64,000 bases of DNA from Coffea arabica (taxonomy: Eukaryota > Streptophyta > Magnoliopsida > Gentianales > Rubiaceae): contig NC_092323.1 in assembly GCF_036785885.1 (NCBI RefSeq), positions 17,864,501 through 17,928,500 on the forward strand, given 5' to 3'. Below are positions 1 to 12,250 of this stretch, piece by piece (the stretch's first letter is position 1; each line of letters begins with the position of its first letter). Under the pieces are notes generated by a model. It had not been told where the DNA came from. It ran no database searches and worked only from the letters and a program-made list of their open reading frames with translations. The translations under genes were made by a program, and so were the position numbers.

Positions 1-134
1 TTCTATTGTTTAACTAAGTTTTGGCTATAGTGAGACCTGAGAGCTAGAAATGGATATACAAGAAAATACCCTACGTTATTTAGGAGCGCATGGATGAATT
101 CCGAGGACGAAATTCTTTTAAGTAGGGGAGATTG
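1..134 (+). pseudogene. Ty3/gypsy polyprotein tail and polypurine tract (partial)
   Basis: Positions 96-122 read EFRGRNSFK followed by a TAG, which matches the end that chromovirus-type Ty3/gypsy polyproteins commonly have just before the 3' LTR. A purine-rich tract (aagtaggggaga, about 119-131) follows and would be the plus-strand primer. Upstream in the same frame there is a TAG at 81-83, so the polyprotein tail is decayed. The rest of the element lies outside the window. Confidence 0.6.
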
Positions 135-2321
135 TGATACCCCAACTTTTAGGATACTATTGTTGTTTAGCCTCAAAGAGAATATTACGGTTTCTTTATT
201 TTATTGTTTTGTTTTACAGACTAGAAACCCTAAATTCTAGAAATAAAGTCTAATCAAAACCCTAGTTTCATTTGTAACTGACCATTTTCTCAAATTTCTC
301 ATATTTCAACCGAAACCCTAATTTTAATCACTGGAATTGTAAAACCCCTCACGTTTTCTCGAAAATGTACTTTTAATTGAAAATTATGATTTTATAATAA
401 CCCTACCACCCAATCACCTCACAATAAGTGCAAATGAACATGAAAGTAAAGGGTTTCACTTTTCGTTTTCAAGTTGGAGCGAGTTAGGTTTTTCACTTTT
501 TTCCGTCGTGTAATTATCCGGTACGGAGCGAGGATCAAATTTGGTGTTTAAGAGTGACTTTGGGTGAGAAATAATATGTGATTAGAAGAAATGATAAAAA
601 GTTAGTGAATAGGAAGTAAAAACCCTAGTACGTGTGATTTAAGGAAAAACGGTGCGAACCGACGTGTACCGTGCACTACCGATTGAACACACCGCTTGAC
701 CACCACTTTCTTACCATATAAGTTCATTAATATTTGAGCAAAATATCTCCTTATTTCCAGCTGGTTTTGACCGAAATTTAGGACTAAAAATGCAAGGAAA
801 GAAAAAGAAATTTTTGTTGGATTTGGTGGTGACAAGTGTCACACCCCTATGGCTCCTTGACCAAGCCAAGTCCAACCTTCTTATCATTTTGTTGCCTTCA
901 TTTTCACTGCATTTTTCTGCTAGTTGGCCGAGACAAGAGAGGGGGAAAGAGAGAGCAAGAGTTTCACCATTTCATCTTGATTTGCACCATCCAAGTGAGG
1001 AACTAAAATTCTAAACCGATTAAAGTTTGAGTTGTGAACTTGGGAAGCTAAGGGAACCAAAAATTTCAAGAGGAGGTGAAGTATTACTCTTGCAAGCTTC
1101 TTTTGTTGAGGTATAAGGTCTAACCCATAACTTTGGTTCTTTTATTTTTGATTAAGATGTTATATAATTCATGTTTTGGTTAGATTGGTTGTGATACAAG
1201 TTGTTGTGATGATTTTTAAGGTGATATATGTAAGTTAGGGTTTGATGATTTCTGCCTATACTTACTATATGGATGATATATGTTGTATCCAAGTTTATAT
1301 AAGTGATTGTGGTAGTGATTAAAGCAAGAAATGAAGAAAGTTTCCTTTGAAAATGAAAAATTTCATATTTCTGGAAAATTTGACTTCAGTTCTGTCCGGT
1401 TCTAGTTCGTGATGTTAGAGGCCGATTTAGGCTTAGCATAAAACATGAAAGTTGTAGAGAATGATATTTTATAAATGTCTACAAAATTTCAGCTCAATCT
1501 AAGTAACGTAGCCTATGAAAAGACTAAAATACCCTCGCTGCCCTAGGATGTTTCCAGTGATCTGTTTTAGACAGTTCATCTAGTTGACTGTGTCTAATCA
1601 CTATGATCCGTGCTGTTTTAGCCATTGGCCAAAATATCAAAGTTTTTGTACTCTGTCTTAATTTTCAACACCTCTAAGAACGCCTTAAACGTACTTGGTA
1701 GCCTGAAATATGACAATTTAAATGTAGTACGGTTAACTAGCCGGTTAGTTGGAAGTTGGTTCTGTAAATTGGGAATTTGACTGGATTACACTGAAAATTT
1801 GACTAAGTGATCTTCATGAAAGTTGTAGGCCTTCGTCTTAGCTTCGAAACGGTGGAAGTTGTAACCCAATCCGATAAGTGTAGTCTCGGATGTGTCCATT
1901 CCGCAAAAACCCATCAAATCTATCTTTTGTTAAATTTCATTTCCGCACTTGTTATTAGTTTGATTTTTGTCCTTGTATTGTCTTGAGTCTATGGAACGGC
2001 TATTGAAATGAATTTGTGTTGTGTATAAACTTGGTTTTGTTTGAGGGAAATAATGAAGCCATAAATGACTGGAAATAGAAAAATACAAAGGGCATGCTGC
2101 CCAAATTTACGCTCGAGAACTAGAGAAATACACTTGCGACTTAGGTAAAATTGATAAATGAATATCACTTGAACCATCTAGAACTTTTACTACTTTGGTT
2201 ATCGAGGGTTATACGTTAGAATCTAGCCGAACTTGTACCCTTGAGAAATAAACTAATGATTGCTCGAAACATGTTTTCCTTGTACTTTCGACTCAAATGG
2301 CATTTCCAAGTATAAAACATT
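135..2321 (+). mobile_element. 3' LTR of a Ty3/gypsy retrotransposon, truncated
   Basis: The sequence after the polypurine tract begins TGATACCCCAAC, a typical LTR start for Tekay/Del-like chromoviruses. About 2.2 kb of non-coding sequence follows. It contains phrases such as 'catgaaagttgtag' that recur near 29140, suggesting related LTR sequence elsewhere in the window. No clear CA end with a target duplication was found; the LTR seems to be cut off where LINE sequence begins near 2325. No coding capacity is credible here. The element type is inferred from the preceding polyprotein tail. Confidence 0.5.
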
Positions 2322-3157
2322 TTGAATTTTGAAAACAGCTTTATAGTTGAAGCTATGAACAAAACTGGCAGTATGGCCCTTTTCTGGAACAATGATGTGA
2401 AGATCTCTGAAGTACTAGAAACTGCTTTCACTATTGAGGCAAAAGTGGAAGATGAGGAGAAGAAGGAAAGCTGGTGGTTCATTGGAATTTATGCCAGTTG
2501 TGATAGTCATATAAGAAGGGGGCAGTGGGAAGTAATAAACAGAAGGAAAGCAGGTTGGGGGGCAAAATGGATTATCATGGGAGACTTCAATGATATTACC
2601 TCAAATGAAGAAAAATGGGTGGTAGGATGAGGGATAATAGAAGCTTTCATGATTTTAGGAAATTAATTAATGATAACCAGCTGTTAGATGTGGGTTATGA
2701 AGGGAAGCCATGGACATGGAGCAACAACTGGTATGGGAGTGGGGAAGTTAAAGAAAGAATAGATAGGGGTTTATGCACTGTAGAATGGTCACAATGTTAT
2801 GATGAAGCCTACTGCACACACATCGAATCCCATGCTTTAGATCATACCATGTTGATACTGGAAACTCAAAAGGAAAGGAAGAAAAGGAAAAAAAGATTCT
2901 AGTTTGATAAAAGGTGGCTCCAACAAGATGAGATAGAGGAAGTGGTCCAGAAGGCATGGAATATTCCCTGTGATGGAACAAAATGGTTTAAGGTGAAGGA
3001 AAAGATCAAAAATTGCAAAATTGAGTTATTAAAGTGGAGCAGCTGTAAGAAAGGAAATTCTCTTGAAAAGATTAAATGGTGCAAAAACCAGATTGAGGAC
3101 ATCAAGGCATCATCAGCTGAGAATAAAAAACAGCAAGTACAGGAAATGAAAAGATAA
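2322..3157 (+). pseudogene. LINE copy 1 endonuclease remnant
   Basis: This is the C-terminal half of an APE-type endonuclease. Visible motifs are SWWFIGIYASCD, MGDFND (catalytic D/N), PWTWSN, ERIDR and ALDH, the last corresponding to the usual catalytic SDH. A 1-bp deletion near 2616 shifts the frame after EEKW and the reading resumes at RDNRSF. A TAG at about 2900 interrupts RF*FDKRW, and a TAA at 3155 precedes the reverse transcriptase part. The WNCQG and SETK motifs found in copy 2 are absent because of 5' truncation. It cannot make a working enzyme. Confidence 0.8.
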
Positions 3158-4663
3158 TTGAAAGTGGCATATAATGAGGAAGAAGCTTACTGGAACCAGA
3201 AATCTAGACTGAGGTGGCTGAAGGAGGGGGATAAAAATACTCAGTTTTTCCATGCAACAGTTAAGGGAAGGAGAAAAAGAAATAGAATGCAGAAACTGAG
3301 AAAGGCGTGTGGTGAATGGACAGCAAATAAAGATGAGTTGGGTAAAGAAGTAGCTAATTACTATGATGAGTTGTTTAAATCCACAGCAGCTGGGGAGCTT
3401 GAGGAGATCTTAGATGGGATTCCTGCTACTATAACTGAACAAATGAACAAGGAATTGACTAAAAAAGTGGATGAAAATGAAATAAAGAATGCATTCTTCT
3501 CTATGGATCCTCATAAGGCTCCTGGGAGTGATGGTATGCCTCCCCTCTTTTTTCAAAAATTCTGGAGTCTTATTAAGAAGGACCTGGTAAATGCAATCCA
3601 AGGTTTCTTCCATCATGGTGTCATTCTTAAAGTCATAAATCATACTGTTATCTCTTTGATCCCAAAAGTTGAATGTCCCACAGGGATTAGTCAGTATAGG
3701 CCTATTAGTCTTTGCCAAGTGGTCTATAAAGCTCTAGCAAAAATCCTTGTTAACAGGCTAAAGCCTTTTCTTAGTAGGTGTATCGGCAAAAGTCAATATG
3801 CATTCGTTCCAGGTAGGCAAATCTTAGATAATGTCATACTGTCTCATGAGTTGATGCATTTTCTCAAAAATAAAAGGCATGGTAGAGTGGGATCTATGGC
3901 TGTGAAACTGGATATGTCAAAGGCCTACGACAGGGTGGGATGGAGATTCTTAAAGGCAATAATGGAGAAAATGGGATTCTGCTCCACTTGGATAAGCTGG
4001 ATCATTTCATGCATCAGTTCAGTTACTTATTCATTCAACATTAATGGAGAACACAAGGAGTTTGTTACCCCTTCAAGAGGTATCAGGCAAGGAGATCCAC
4101 TATCTCCCTACTTGTTTTTGTTATGTTCAGAAGGGCCATCAAATTTACTTCAGAAAGCTAAGTTGGGAAAGGAGTTAATTGGAGTTAAAATCAGCAGAAA
4201 GGCGCCTGCCATTACCCATTTGTTCTTTGCTGATGACTCCTTGGTGTTCTGTAATGCTAACAAACAAGAAGCTGAGAAACTGACCAAGATACTCAAAGTG
4301 TATGAAGAGGCAACAGGGCAGCTTATCAACATGGAAAAGTCATCAGTATTCTTTAGTAAAAATACAATGCCAGCTGTGAGGAGTGAAGTCTGTCAGGAGT
4401 TGGGGCCAATTAAACATGTAAAGCAAGGCAAATACCTTGGACTTCCCATGATTATAACAAAATCCAAAAGCCAGGTATTTGGATTTATAAGGAACTCTAT
4501 AGATAAGAAATTGCAAGGATGGAAAAATAAATTACTAAGCCAGGCAGGGAAAGAGATCATGCTCAAAGTTGTTGCTATGGCCATGCCTACCTACACAATG
4601 TCATGCTTCAGATTACACTCAAAGTTGTGCAGAGAAATGAGCTCGAAAATGGCAGACTACTAG
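3158..4663 (+). pseudogene. LINE copy 1 reverse transcriptase (501 codons)
   Basis: This is the longest open stretch of the element. It contains WLKEGDKNTQFFH, the APGSDGMPPLFFQ motif, YRPISLC, AFVPGRQILDN, KLDMSKAYDRV, GIRQGDPLSPYLF and the catalytic FFADDS (around residue 350), so it is a plant L1-clade reverse transcriptase. It ends at a TAG where the family has a tryptophan (MADY* against MANFWWG in copy 2), and the downstream part continues in another frame from about 4705. The open stretch begins after a stop rather than at a real start codon. It is inferred to be inactive. Confidence 0.85.
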
Positions 4664-4704
4664 TGGGGTGACACTGATGGGAAGAAAAAGATACACTGGA
4701 TAAG

Positions 4705-5550
4705 TTGGAAGAAGATGACAGAGAAGAGAAGCAAGGGGGGATGGGTTTTAAGGATTTGCAGTTGTTTAACAAAGCTCTACTGGCTAAACAAGTTTGGAAG
4801 CTGATCACGCAACCAAACTTGTTAGTCAGTAAAGTTTTAAAAGAGAAGTACTACCCCAAGCAATCAATTTTCAATTGCAAGGTGCCTCAGAATGCATCTT
4901 GGATCTGGCAGAGTTTATCAGGGGTTAGAAAGGAAATGCAAGAAGGAATTAGGAGGAAAATTGACAATAGGAAAGGAACTAGAATTTGGGATGATAATTG
5001 GATCCCAGATAGACCATAGAGGAAACCAACATTTATTAAACCTCAGGGATGTCAACTGGAACTTGTATTTGAACTGATCAAGAACGATAGATGGAATAGA
5101 GTGCTTGTCTTCAAAACATTTAATGCCTAAGATGCTGAGAGAATCCTGAGCATACCAATAAGTATGACAGGAATAGAGGACAGCTTCTATTGGATGGATT
5201 CTCAAAATGGAAAATACACGGTCCAATTTGGATACAAGGCTTGGATGAAGAAAAAAGAAATGGAGAGGTTAAGAAGGAGGGAGGAAGCCGGAACAAGCTA
5301 TGAAGAAACCACTCCTAAGACTTGGAACTCACTGTGGCAGGAAAATGTAAGTTAGAAACTGAAGGTGTTCGTTTGGAAATGCCTGCATGGTGGACTCCCA
5401 ATCAGAGAGGCAATCTATACTAGAACAAGACAAGGGAACCCCATATGTGCTGGATGTGGAGAAAAGGAAGAAACAATTGAACACATGCTACTCCAATGCA
5501 ACAAGGGAAGGAAATCTGGAAAATGGCACCAGTGCAGTGGGATGGAATAG
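4705..5550 (+). pseudogene. LINE copy 1 connector and zinc-finger RVT region
   Basis: Reading frames here carry GLGFKDL-like (GGMGFKDLQLFNKALLAKQVW) and DDNWIPD motifs, then the zf-RVT domain with ICAGCGEKEETIEHMLLQC. The last is the Cys-x2-Cys, His, Cys set found after the reverse transcriptase in plant LINEs. Stops occur at about 5017, 5128 and 5353, and the frame is lost again near 5500. It is part of the decayed LINE and not a separate gene. Confidence 0.75.
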
Positions 5551-5891
5551 AATATCTGTCAGACTGCTTTAACAAATAGTGGTCAGCAATTCAGGAAACT
5601 CAAGATAGAAGAGGAGTGGAGGACCAGGTCAATCTCACCATCAATATACTCTGGCAGATATGGAAAGCTAGGAATGACAGAGAGTTTAACCATAAGGAGA
5701 AGGAGCCTTTTAAGATAATAGAGAAGGCTCTAAGGGAATGGACAGAATTTGATTAAGTTAACAAAGGAAAGGATTCAAGAAAGAGCACTCAAGAAACAGA
5801 ACTACAGCAAAGGACTGATCACGATCAAAATGAGAGTCACTCTGGACTGACTTTAAAGATCCACACTCATCAGGATAAAGGACAAGCAGCA

Positions 5892-6272
5892 ATGGGAATT
5901 GGAATCTCAGCTACAGACAACTTGGGAAGAATGCAAGTAGCCTGGGCACTTAGAGAATGTTCATCAGGCGACATATTACAAGACCAAACTATTGCAGTTA
6001 CATTAGCTCTACTGAAAGTTGGAAGCCAAGGCTGGAGGAACATCAAAGTGGAACTGGACAACCGTAAGCTGGTAGAAGCCATACAGGAATCAAGGTACAA
6101 CAATCAGCTGATGGCTACCTTAATAGAGGACATTAGATCCATTTGTACTTTGTTTCATCAGTGCTCTATCTTTTTTGCCAATTCTAGGAAATTAGAATGT
6201 ATTAAGTTGAGCATTCATGCTCTAAACATCTGGTTAGATAAAGAATGGGTGAATCCCAATCTTAGATGCTAG
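5892..6272 (+). pseudogene. LINE copy 1 RNase H-like C-terminal domain
   Basis: A 126-codon open stretch aligns by eye with the C-terminus of LINE copy 2 (MGIGIS.. with LGIGVT.., MATLIEDI with MATLLEDI, LSIHALNIW with LSVDALGII). It corresponds to the RVT_3-type RNase H domain of plant L1 elements. The usual DGA start is not present, and the glutamate expected in the second motif is not seen (DQTIAVTLALLK). The domain appears catalytically degenerate in this lineage. Confidence 0.65.
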
Positions 6273-6387
6273 GCATCAGTGAATCTTGAAGGACAGTTTC
6301 TCCCTTTTGATTGGACCTTTGTCCAAATATTGTAAAGATTACGGTAATATATATATATATAAAGCTAACGTTTCGACCAAAAAAAAT

Positions 6388-6920
6388 ACTTGATTTTGCA
6401 TCCTCGATCATTCCCTTATCATCCACAATAAATAAAATTGTAAATATCTACATAGGATCCATATAAAAGTATAATATAGACATCTATTCATTTAAGCATC
6501 TTGATGTGAAAAGGATCACAATTAAGCTCTTAAAAAATAATAAAATAAAAAATTGGAAAAAAAGAGTTTCACGCGATTCTAGCGCACTTCCCACATGCAT
6601 TGCACATGCATCGTTGCTACCTATACTCTAATGTCCCTCTCGACTGTGAATTATTTTTTATTAGTAGACAATATCTTTTGTGTTTTTTTTTCTTTTCCTT
6701 TCCAAAATTCCATTTAAGTTAAGAGTTTGATCCTCTTACCTATGTGCTTAGGTAGGGAAAGATATAAGGGGTGCAAGTTGCAACTTCAATTAGGTCATTC
6801 TTTCAAGAAGAAGGCTCCATTGTTATCCTTTCCCTTTTTTTTTAATGGCCTGCCATCTCTTTCCATACCCTTTCTATCCTTAACTGTTAGGTACTATGTA
6901 TTTGAATTATGAATTTGACA
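6388..6920. repeat. 0.53 kb segment duplicated at 31316-31862
   Basis: From 'tacttgattttgcatcc' to 'tttgaattatgaatttga' this segment matches 31316-31862 with only scattered substitutions and short poly-T/poly-A length differences. Both copies are in the same orientation. LINE copy 1 ends exactly at its left edge. Neither copy has a convincing gene; a 61-codon frame is shared but is interrupted by variable homopolymers. Confidence 0.85.
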
Positions 6921-7893
6921 ATAGGGAAAATTCTAACAGTTTTCCTTTGACCACTGGATCTAAGTTCTTCATACACATAGATCATCTTGTGTGCTTTACG
7001 TGAAGCAATATCAAGTCTAATAGAGTTACCGTTCCTCTAAGCTTGTTCTACTAAATTTCTCCACGCTTGAATTGTCTGCTTTCGAGCAGACTAAGCCAGC
7101 CATAGATGGTTAACCTTGACAGGTCAGTGGGGTGTCACTAACATTTTTTATCTTCTTTTAGATCTAATTGATTATGATGATTTGGTGATACTATTAAACC
7201 TAAGTTAATTACCTATCATTAAGCTACTACAATTCCTCAAAATCTATTTACTATAAGATCTAGGTGCATTCTTTAATTACTTGGTATAGATGTTGTTGCA
7301 ACAAAAATACATACTCGGGCAAAAGTTTTTTTTTCATAAATTAATACATAGCATGAGGAATCACATGACACTCAATTATAATTGCTTTTTAGATTACTTA
7401 TGCCCAAAAAAGATGAATATTTTTGGGGCTCAAAGTGTTAATTCTTGTGTTATAAACAACAAAACAAATGTGGTTTAGACTGTAGTATATCATTAGTTCC
7501 ACTGAATTTAAGGATCAAACAAATAATGGAATCATACCCTAGGCACATGCCTCAACAACTCAAGTTTATATAGTGCCAGTTTATACCAAGTAAGTACTAC
7601 ACTTTATCATATCACTCTTGATAGAGTGAGATTATTTTGTATTATATTTGTAGTGTAGTTTTCCTCTGCTATTAGTGTGGATATCTCTCTTTGTGGAGTT
7701 GAGTTTACTACTAAATTAAAGGCATGAAACAAGTAGAAGGCGAATTAATATTCGAACTGGTGCAACTTGTTGAATTGGAAACTTTTGCACAATTTGCCTC
7801 TAATCTCAATAAAGCTACTCAGAATCAATTAGCAAGAGGTCAAGATAGTATAATTATTATTATTCTTTAGTCAACATTAATGTTCACCTTTTA
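6921..7893. other. Intergenic, no recognisable feature
   Basis: AT-rich sequence with no coding stretch above background and no clear inverted or direct terminal repeats. It separates the duplicated segment from the Mutator-like element. Confidence 0.5.
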
Positions 7894-7902
7894 AAAAGAT
7901 AA

Positions 7903-8918
7903 GGGATAATTTCAGAAACCTCCCTTGAGGTTTTTGACAATTTCACTCACCTCCCTTCAGGTTTGAATAATTACACTAACCTCCTTTCATGTAGTAAAAT
8001 GACTATAATATCCTTCACTTATAAATAATTCCTACAAACAAAAAAACTCTACAATCACAACTAGTCTTTTATTCTAAAACAACTGTTGCCACACAAATTA
8101 AACTCTTGTTCTATCTTTCCGACTCTTTCTCCTACCTTCTTTCTCTTACATCTCTTTTTTCACAAATAGACACACTCTCGCTTTTTTGTTTTCTTTTTTT
8201 TTATAAGTATTATTGAATTGAAATTACAAAATAACAAGTTATCGGATCATATTTGTTGTCAAGGTGAAAAAGATGGCGGTGATACAGAGTACATATAAGA
8301 AAATAAAAATGATAGCTAAATAGGAAATGTGGATTAAAGAAGGTTACGATATTATATCAATTGTGTAAAAAAAGAATTTTGAGATATAAAACTATAATCA
8401 GATTTGCCTAGAGACATGGGATGTGGTCTCTAGTGTTACTTTTGGTTACTCTGTGTTGGTATTCTTGGTAAGATACATTATTTTAGTAACAACAAGTTTA
8501 AATAGTGACATTGGTCAATTCAAACATTGAATTAGGCAAAAAAAAATGAGACTAAATATTAGGTTGAATGCATACTTTAATTGTCACAGTTGATCTGCAT
8601 GAGAAGCTTTGGGGCAACAATAGTAGGCTGTCAAAATTGTAAGAATATGGGAATTAAGGTGAAATGGTTTATTGAGTTTGTTAGGGTGATGGTTATGTCG
8701 TTTACAATAGTTGTAATGTAAAAGAAATTTATTAGTTTGTTTTTCCCCCTTCTAAGTAACAAAGGGGTGTTTTAGAATTTTTGAAGAGAAAGTTAGCATA
8801 TTGGGTCTATATTGTTACTGAAATGTTTATCATAGGGGAGGTAGGTGTAATTTTTTAAATTAGAAGGGAGCTTCCTACAATAGTCAGAAATCTCAGGGGA
8901 GGTTTCTGAAATTATCCC
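7903..8918. mobile_element. Mutator-like non-autonomous element with 9-bp target duplication
   Basis: The ends are inverted repeats. The left end reads GGGATAATTTCAGAAACCTC and the right end reads the same on the other strand, with further similarity (CCTTGAGGTTTTTGAC against CCCTGAGATTTCTGAC). It is flanked on both sides by the identical 9-mer AAAAGATAA (7894-7902 and 8919-8927). A 9-bp duplication and long inverted ends fit the Mutator superfamily. The 1,016-bp interior has no coding sequence. A related right end occurs at 54236. Confidence 0.8.
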
Positions 8919-9165
8919 AAAAGATAAAGATGGTAGTCATTCATTTGTAAACTCTCTTAACACTTTTGCTTCAATTATTAATTACAATTTTTGAAGCGAA
9001 ACTGAAAAATGTATGTTTTTTTGGTCATATGTAATTGTTCGCACGAATTTCTTGGTAGGGTTATTTTATTTAAACCGAGGTGCCAAGATTTTGGGGTTTT
9101 TGAGGGTTTAAACCGAGGCTTGATGGCCTCCAGTGGCTAAGGCATCAGCCCTGCTGGAGCGGAAA

Positions 9166-9236
9166 AAGAAGGAAAAAGAAGAAGAAGAAGAAGAGAAGGA
9201 AAAAAAAAGAAAGGAAGGAAAAGAAAAAATGAACGG
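9166..9236. repeat. Purine-rich (GAA/GGAAA) low-complexity tract
   Basis: About 70 bases of almost only A and G on the + strand, including (gaa) repeats. It lies near the left edge of the diverged LTR. Confidence 0.8.
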
Positions 9237-11431
9237 GCTAATGTTTTATTTTTTGGTGGGCCAATTTCTTTATTTTCGGTTGGGCTAGAGGTTTCCTTTT
9301 CTAGGTTTTATCCGGGCTTTTGGGTAATTTTTTAATTTGGGCTTGTATCTCTTTTAATGAAGATAGCCTGCATTTTTTTTTGGGCTGAAGGCGTCCAGGC
9401 TAAGAAATTAAAAATAAATGGCCCAGAAACTTTCTTCTTGCCCAAATCAGAAACCGAAATTTTCATTTTAGCCCCTGATCTTTGGAATAGTTTTATTGTG
9501 GCCCAAAAAATTTTAAATTTCTTTCATTTAGGCCCTTAATTTAATTATAATTTGGTCTCTAAACTTTATCTTTATTTAATGTTGACCCCTAAAATTTTGG
9601 AAAATTATATTTTTTGACCACAAAATTTTCTAATTTTTTCAATTTAAGTCCCTTGTGAATTTTTGACTCTCTTTATTACAATTATTTCTCTTCTTTAATA
9701 GCTAATTATGTTACTTTTGAATGTATTCAACTTGTAATTTTTAGAGGTCCTTAAGTTTCTTTATATTTGATATATTAATATGAATTTAGTACTTTTATTA
9801 TTATTATTATTATTTTCAATTAAATTGGTGCCATGATTTTTTTGTTCATTTTGAGTATAAATAGGACAATTTGGCTCCATTTAGTCACTACTTCAAAAGA
9901 AAGGTACCCCTATTATTATTTCAATGTCAATTATGTGCTTTTATATGCTCCTACGTGTTTATACGTTTTTACATGCTTTGTTATTTATTTAATTCAAATG
10001 TTTATTTAAATTTTCTTATGTTTGTTTAGTTAATTTTATAATTATTTGGGAGGTGTTTAAATACCTCAAGATGTAATAGATAGGTAATATTTTGTAAAAA
10101 AAAATTGTAATTAGATAAACTATTGTAATATATAGAATAGATATGTTTATTTTCTTATATTTTCCCATTTTAGATTGTAGTCAGACTCCCCGCTGTAATA
10201 GATAGGTTTTGCATGTTTACGTGTTTATGTGGTTTATGTGTTATGTGTTTTATCCGCTTTCCTTAGGATTTTTACATTTAGATATTATGTTTTATGTGTT
10301 ACGTGTTATGTGCTCTTATATGTTTATTTGTTTTAATTTATGCCTTATTCGTTTTATTATGTATTATTAATGCATGACGTCACCACACTAGTCTAACGCT
10401 AGTTGTGGCTTCTCTCTCCGCCTACTTGCTAGTCCAATTCTAGTAAGCTCTTTTAGAAATGGGTTATCCAATGTTAGACCCTTAGATCATTCACGCATTA
10501 GATTTATTTTTTGTGTGACATTCATTACATTTTCATGTATTTTTTGTTTTAGAATATTTTCTCATTTGCATGGTATTGTCTATTATATTATCCCCTACCC
10601 TATATATGTATTCATCATATCATTTAGGATTACATCTCATTTAAGAAATTGTAAAATAAGTTAGTTCATTTGCTTATTTAGATTAAAAAAATTTATCTTT
10701 TGAATATGAAAAATGGGCGATTATAACTTTTTAATTTAAATACCCCGTTAATCCCTACACAAGAAAATTATGGCATGAGTTTTTGCTTCCCATACCCATT
10801 ATATTGCACTCCTTATTCCTTGATCACTTATATTTATATATATAATTTAATTTTCTTTTCTTTTGAATTTCACTTTTCAATACTCGTGATCTTTTCAAGG
10901 GATTATTTTTGGTCTTCGCAATTAATGTGATCGATATCAATTAAACCATTGAATGGACATTTTGTCCCTTTCGATACTTTTTATAAATGTAGACTTGCAT
11001 CCATGTAGAAAACATCCAAACGTGACAAATTTAAGGGTTAGATTAGAGAAATTCTAGCTAAATCACATAACTAGCTTATATTAGGTGGAAAGGGTACCTT
11101 AGATTTGAGCTGATCATACCTTTGTCTTCCGTTTCTTCAATCGTGACTCCCGAGTTCATTTTTCTCTTGTTTTCGAAGATCTGGAGTTGTTGAAAAGGGT
11201 TTTATTTATTTATTTATTTTTATCAAAAAATATTTTTTTTGGTGATTTGGTACACTCAAACTCAATATCAAATGGCGACTCCTATTTTTCTTAAAAACCC
11301 TTTTAGACTAAATTTTAGGTCCAAACTGTCACATTTTTTAAAGTCCTATTTTAGGCCTTTTTCACTTATTTTAAAATAAAAATCACATCTTTTGTAAACA
11401 TGCTTTTCATCGCGAAAAATGGGGCGCGACA
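9200..11431 (+). mobile_element. Diverged LTR related to the solo LTR at 39936-43742
   Basis: Read on the + strand, this stretch matches the reverse complement of 39936-43742 in many blocks. Examples are 'aatttaattataatttgg', a promoter-like 'gagtataaatagg' (about 9854-9866), 'tagtcactacttcaaa' and an end in gggGCGCGACA at 11431 (the other copy ends GGGCACGACA). The left edge is not clear; the 5' part is missing or too diverged. It directly abuts SABATH-derived intron sequence at 11432. No target duplication could be established. Confidence 0.65.
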
Positions 11432-11700
11432 GTCAATTCTAAAAAATCTAAAATTGTGTTTAATTTGGCTTCTTTATTCACTGTTTTGAGTTCACATGAG
11501 CTTTATCAAATTGAGCTCGATTGAATTTTTCACATACAAATTTGTCACTTAAATTATTGAGAAAATATTTAATCAAATCATTAGAAATATTATATGTGGT
11601 TATTTAGGCCACACAAAATATATATTCTAACATGATGTCGTCAATCAAGCTTATAGTTGGACAATAAGATACGTGAGAATTTATTCTTTGTTAATCATCC
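11432..11700 (+). pseudogene. SABATH intron-2 remnant (copy D', + strand)
   Basis: This stretch is nearly identical to 49130-49400, which is the continuation of intron 2 of the + strand SABATH copy D. It includes 'gagttcacatgagctttat' and 'catatgtggttatttagg'. It therefore marks a lost + strand partner facing copy A, as D faces copy B. Its left side is cut by the LTR ending at 11431 and its right side by a LINE fragment. No exon survives. Confidence 0.65.
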
Positions 11701-12250
11701 AATCCGTACTTCCATTGCTCCACTCCACTGGACAAAGCCCCCTGTGGGCTTCCTAAAGGCAAACTTCGATGGCGTAGTTTTCTCCGAATATGGCTACTCT
11801 GGTGTTGGAGTTGTTGTGAGGGACGAGCGGGGCAATTTTGTTGCAGGAACTTCTCACAAAATCTCTGGTATCTTTTCCCCTGAGGTCATCGAAGCCTATG
11901 CTGCGAGAACTGCAATTTCCTTACTGCTTCAATGGAAAGTGCCCAACATTATTTTGGAGGGAGACTCTTTGAAGATCGTCAACATGCTTAAGCTTATGGA
12001 GTCTGATGACTCGGCCTATGGGGTGCTGTTAGATGATATCTTTGTTAGGTTATAGAACTTCGCCGCTTGGGAGGCTAATTGGGTCCCTAGGAAGGCCAAT
12101 GTGCCAGCACATTTATTAGCTAGAAATGCTAGCTCTATTTCAGATATCTGTAGTTGGAGTTATTCTCCACCACCTTTTCTTCTCTCCGCAATTTCGGCGG
12201 ACCTATCCTCACCTTAATAAAATTTTCTAGTTTGCTATCAAAAAAAAAAG
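11701..12250 (+). mobile_element. 5'-truncated LINE fragment with RNase H-like domain
   Basis: The reading frame gives PPVGFLKANFDGVVFSEYG, GVGVVVRDERGNFVAG, EAYAARTAIS and LEGDSLKIV. This is a good RNase H-like (RVT_3) domain with the D, E and D positions present, then a TAG at 12053, and after it WVPRKANVPAHLLAR in the same frame. It ends in a poly(A) at about 12240-12249. Compared with the duplicate block at 49380-49410, this segment is an insertion. It is a different LINE family from copies 1 and 2, because its RNase H motifs are intact. Single-copy RNase H-like genes of plants look similar, but the A tail and the precise insertion favour a LINE. Confidence 0.7.

Larger units (their letters stand above)
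2330..6386 (+). mobile_element. L1-type LINE, 5'-truncated and decayed (copy 1)
   Basis: This non-LTR retrotransposon reads in order: endonuclease remnant, reverse transcriptase, zinc-finger RVT linker and RNase H-like tail. It ends in a TA-rich stretch and a short poly(A) at about 6379-6386. It is related to the better preserved copy at 13175-22075; both end with a similar 'cgtttcgac' motif before the A tail. ORF1 and the first part of the endonuclease are missing. There are multiple stops and frameshifts (about 2616, 2900, 3155, 4661, 5017, 5355, 5500). The flanking bases do not give a convincing target duplication, so the exact 5' junction is uncertain by about 20 bases. Confidence 0.85.

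Noticed and set aside
6727-6912. 61-codon frame also found in the second copy at 31663-31851
   Set aside because: The two frames agree only because the segments are near-identical; homopolymer length differences change the reading inside, and there is no domain.
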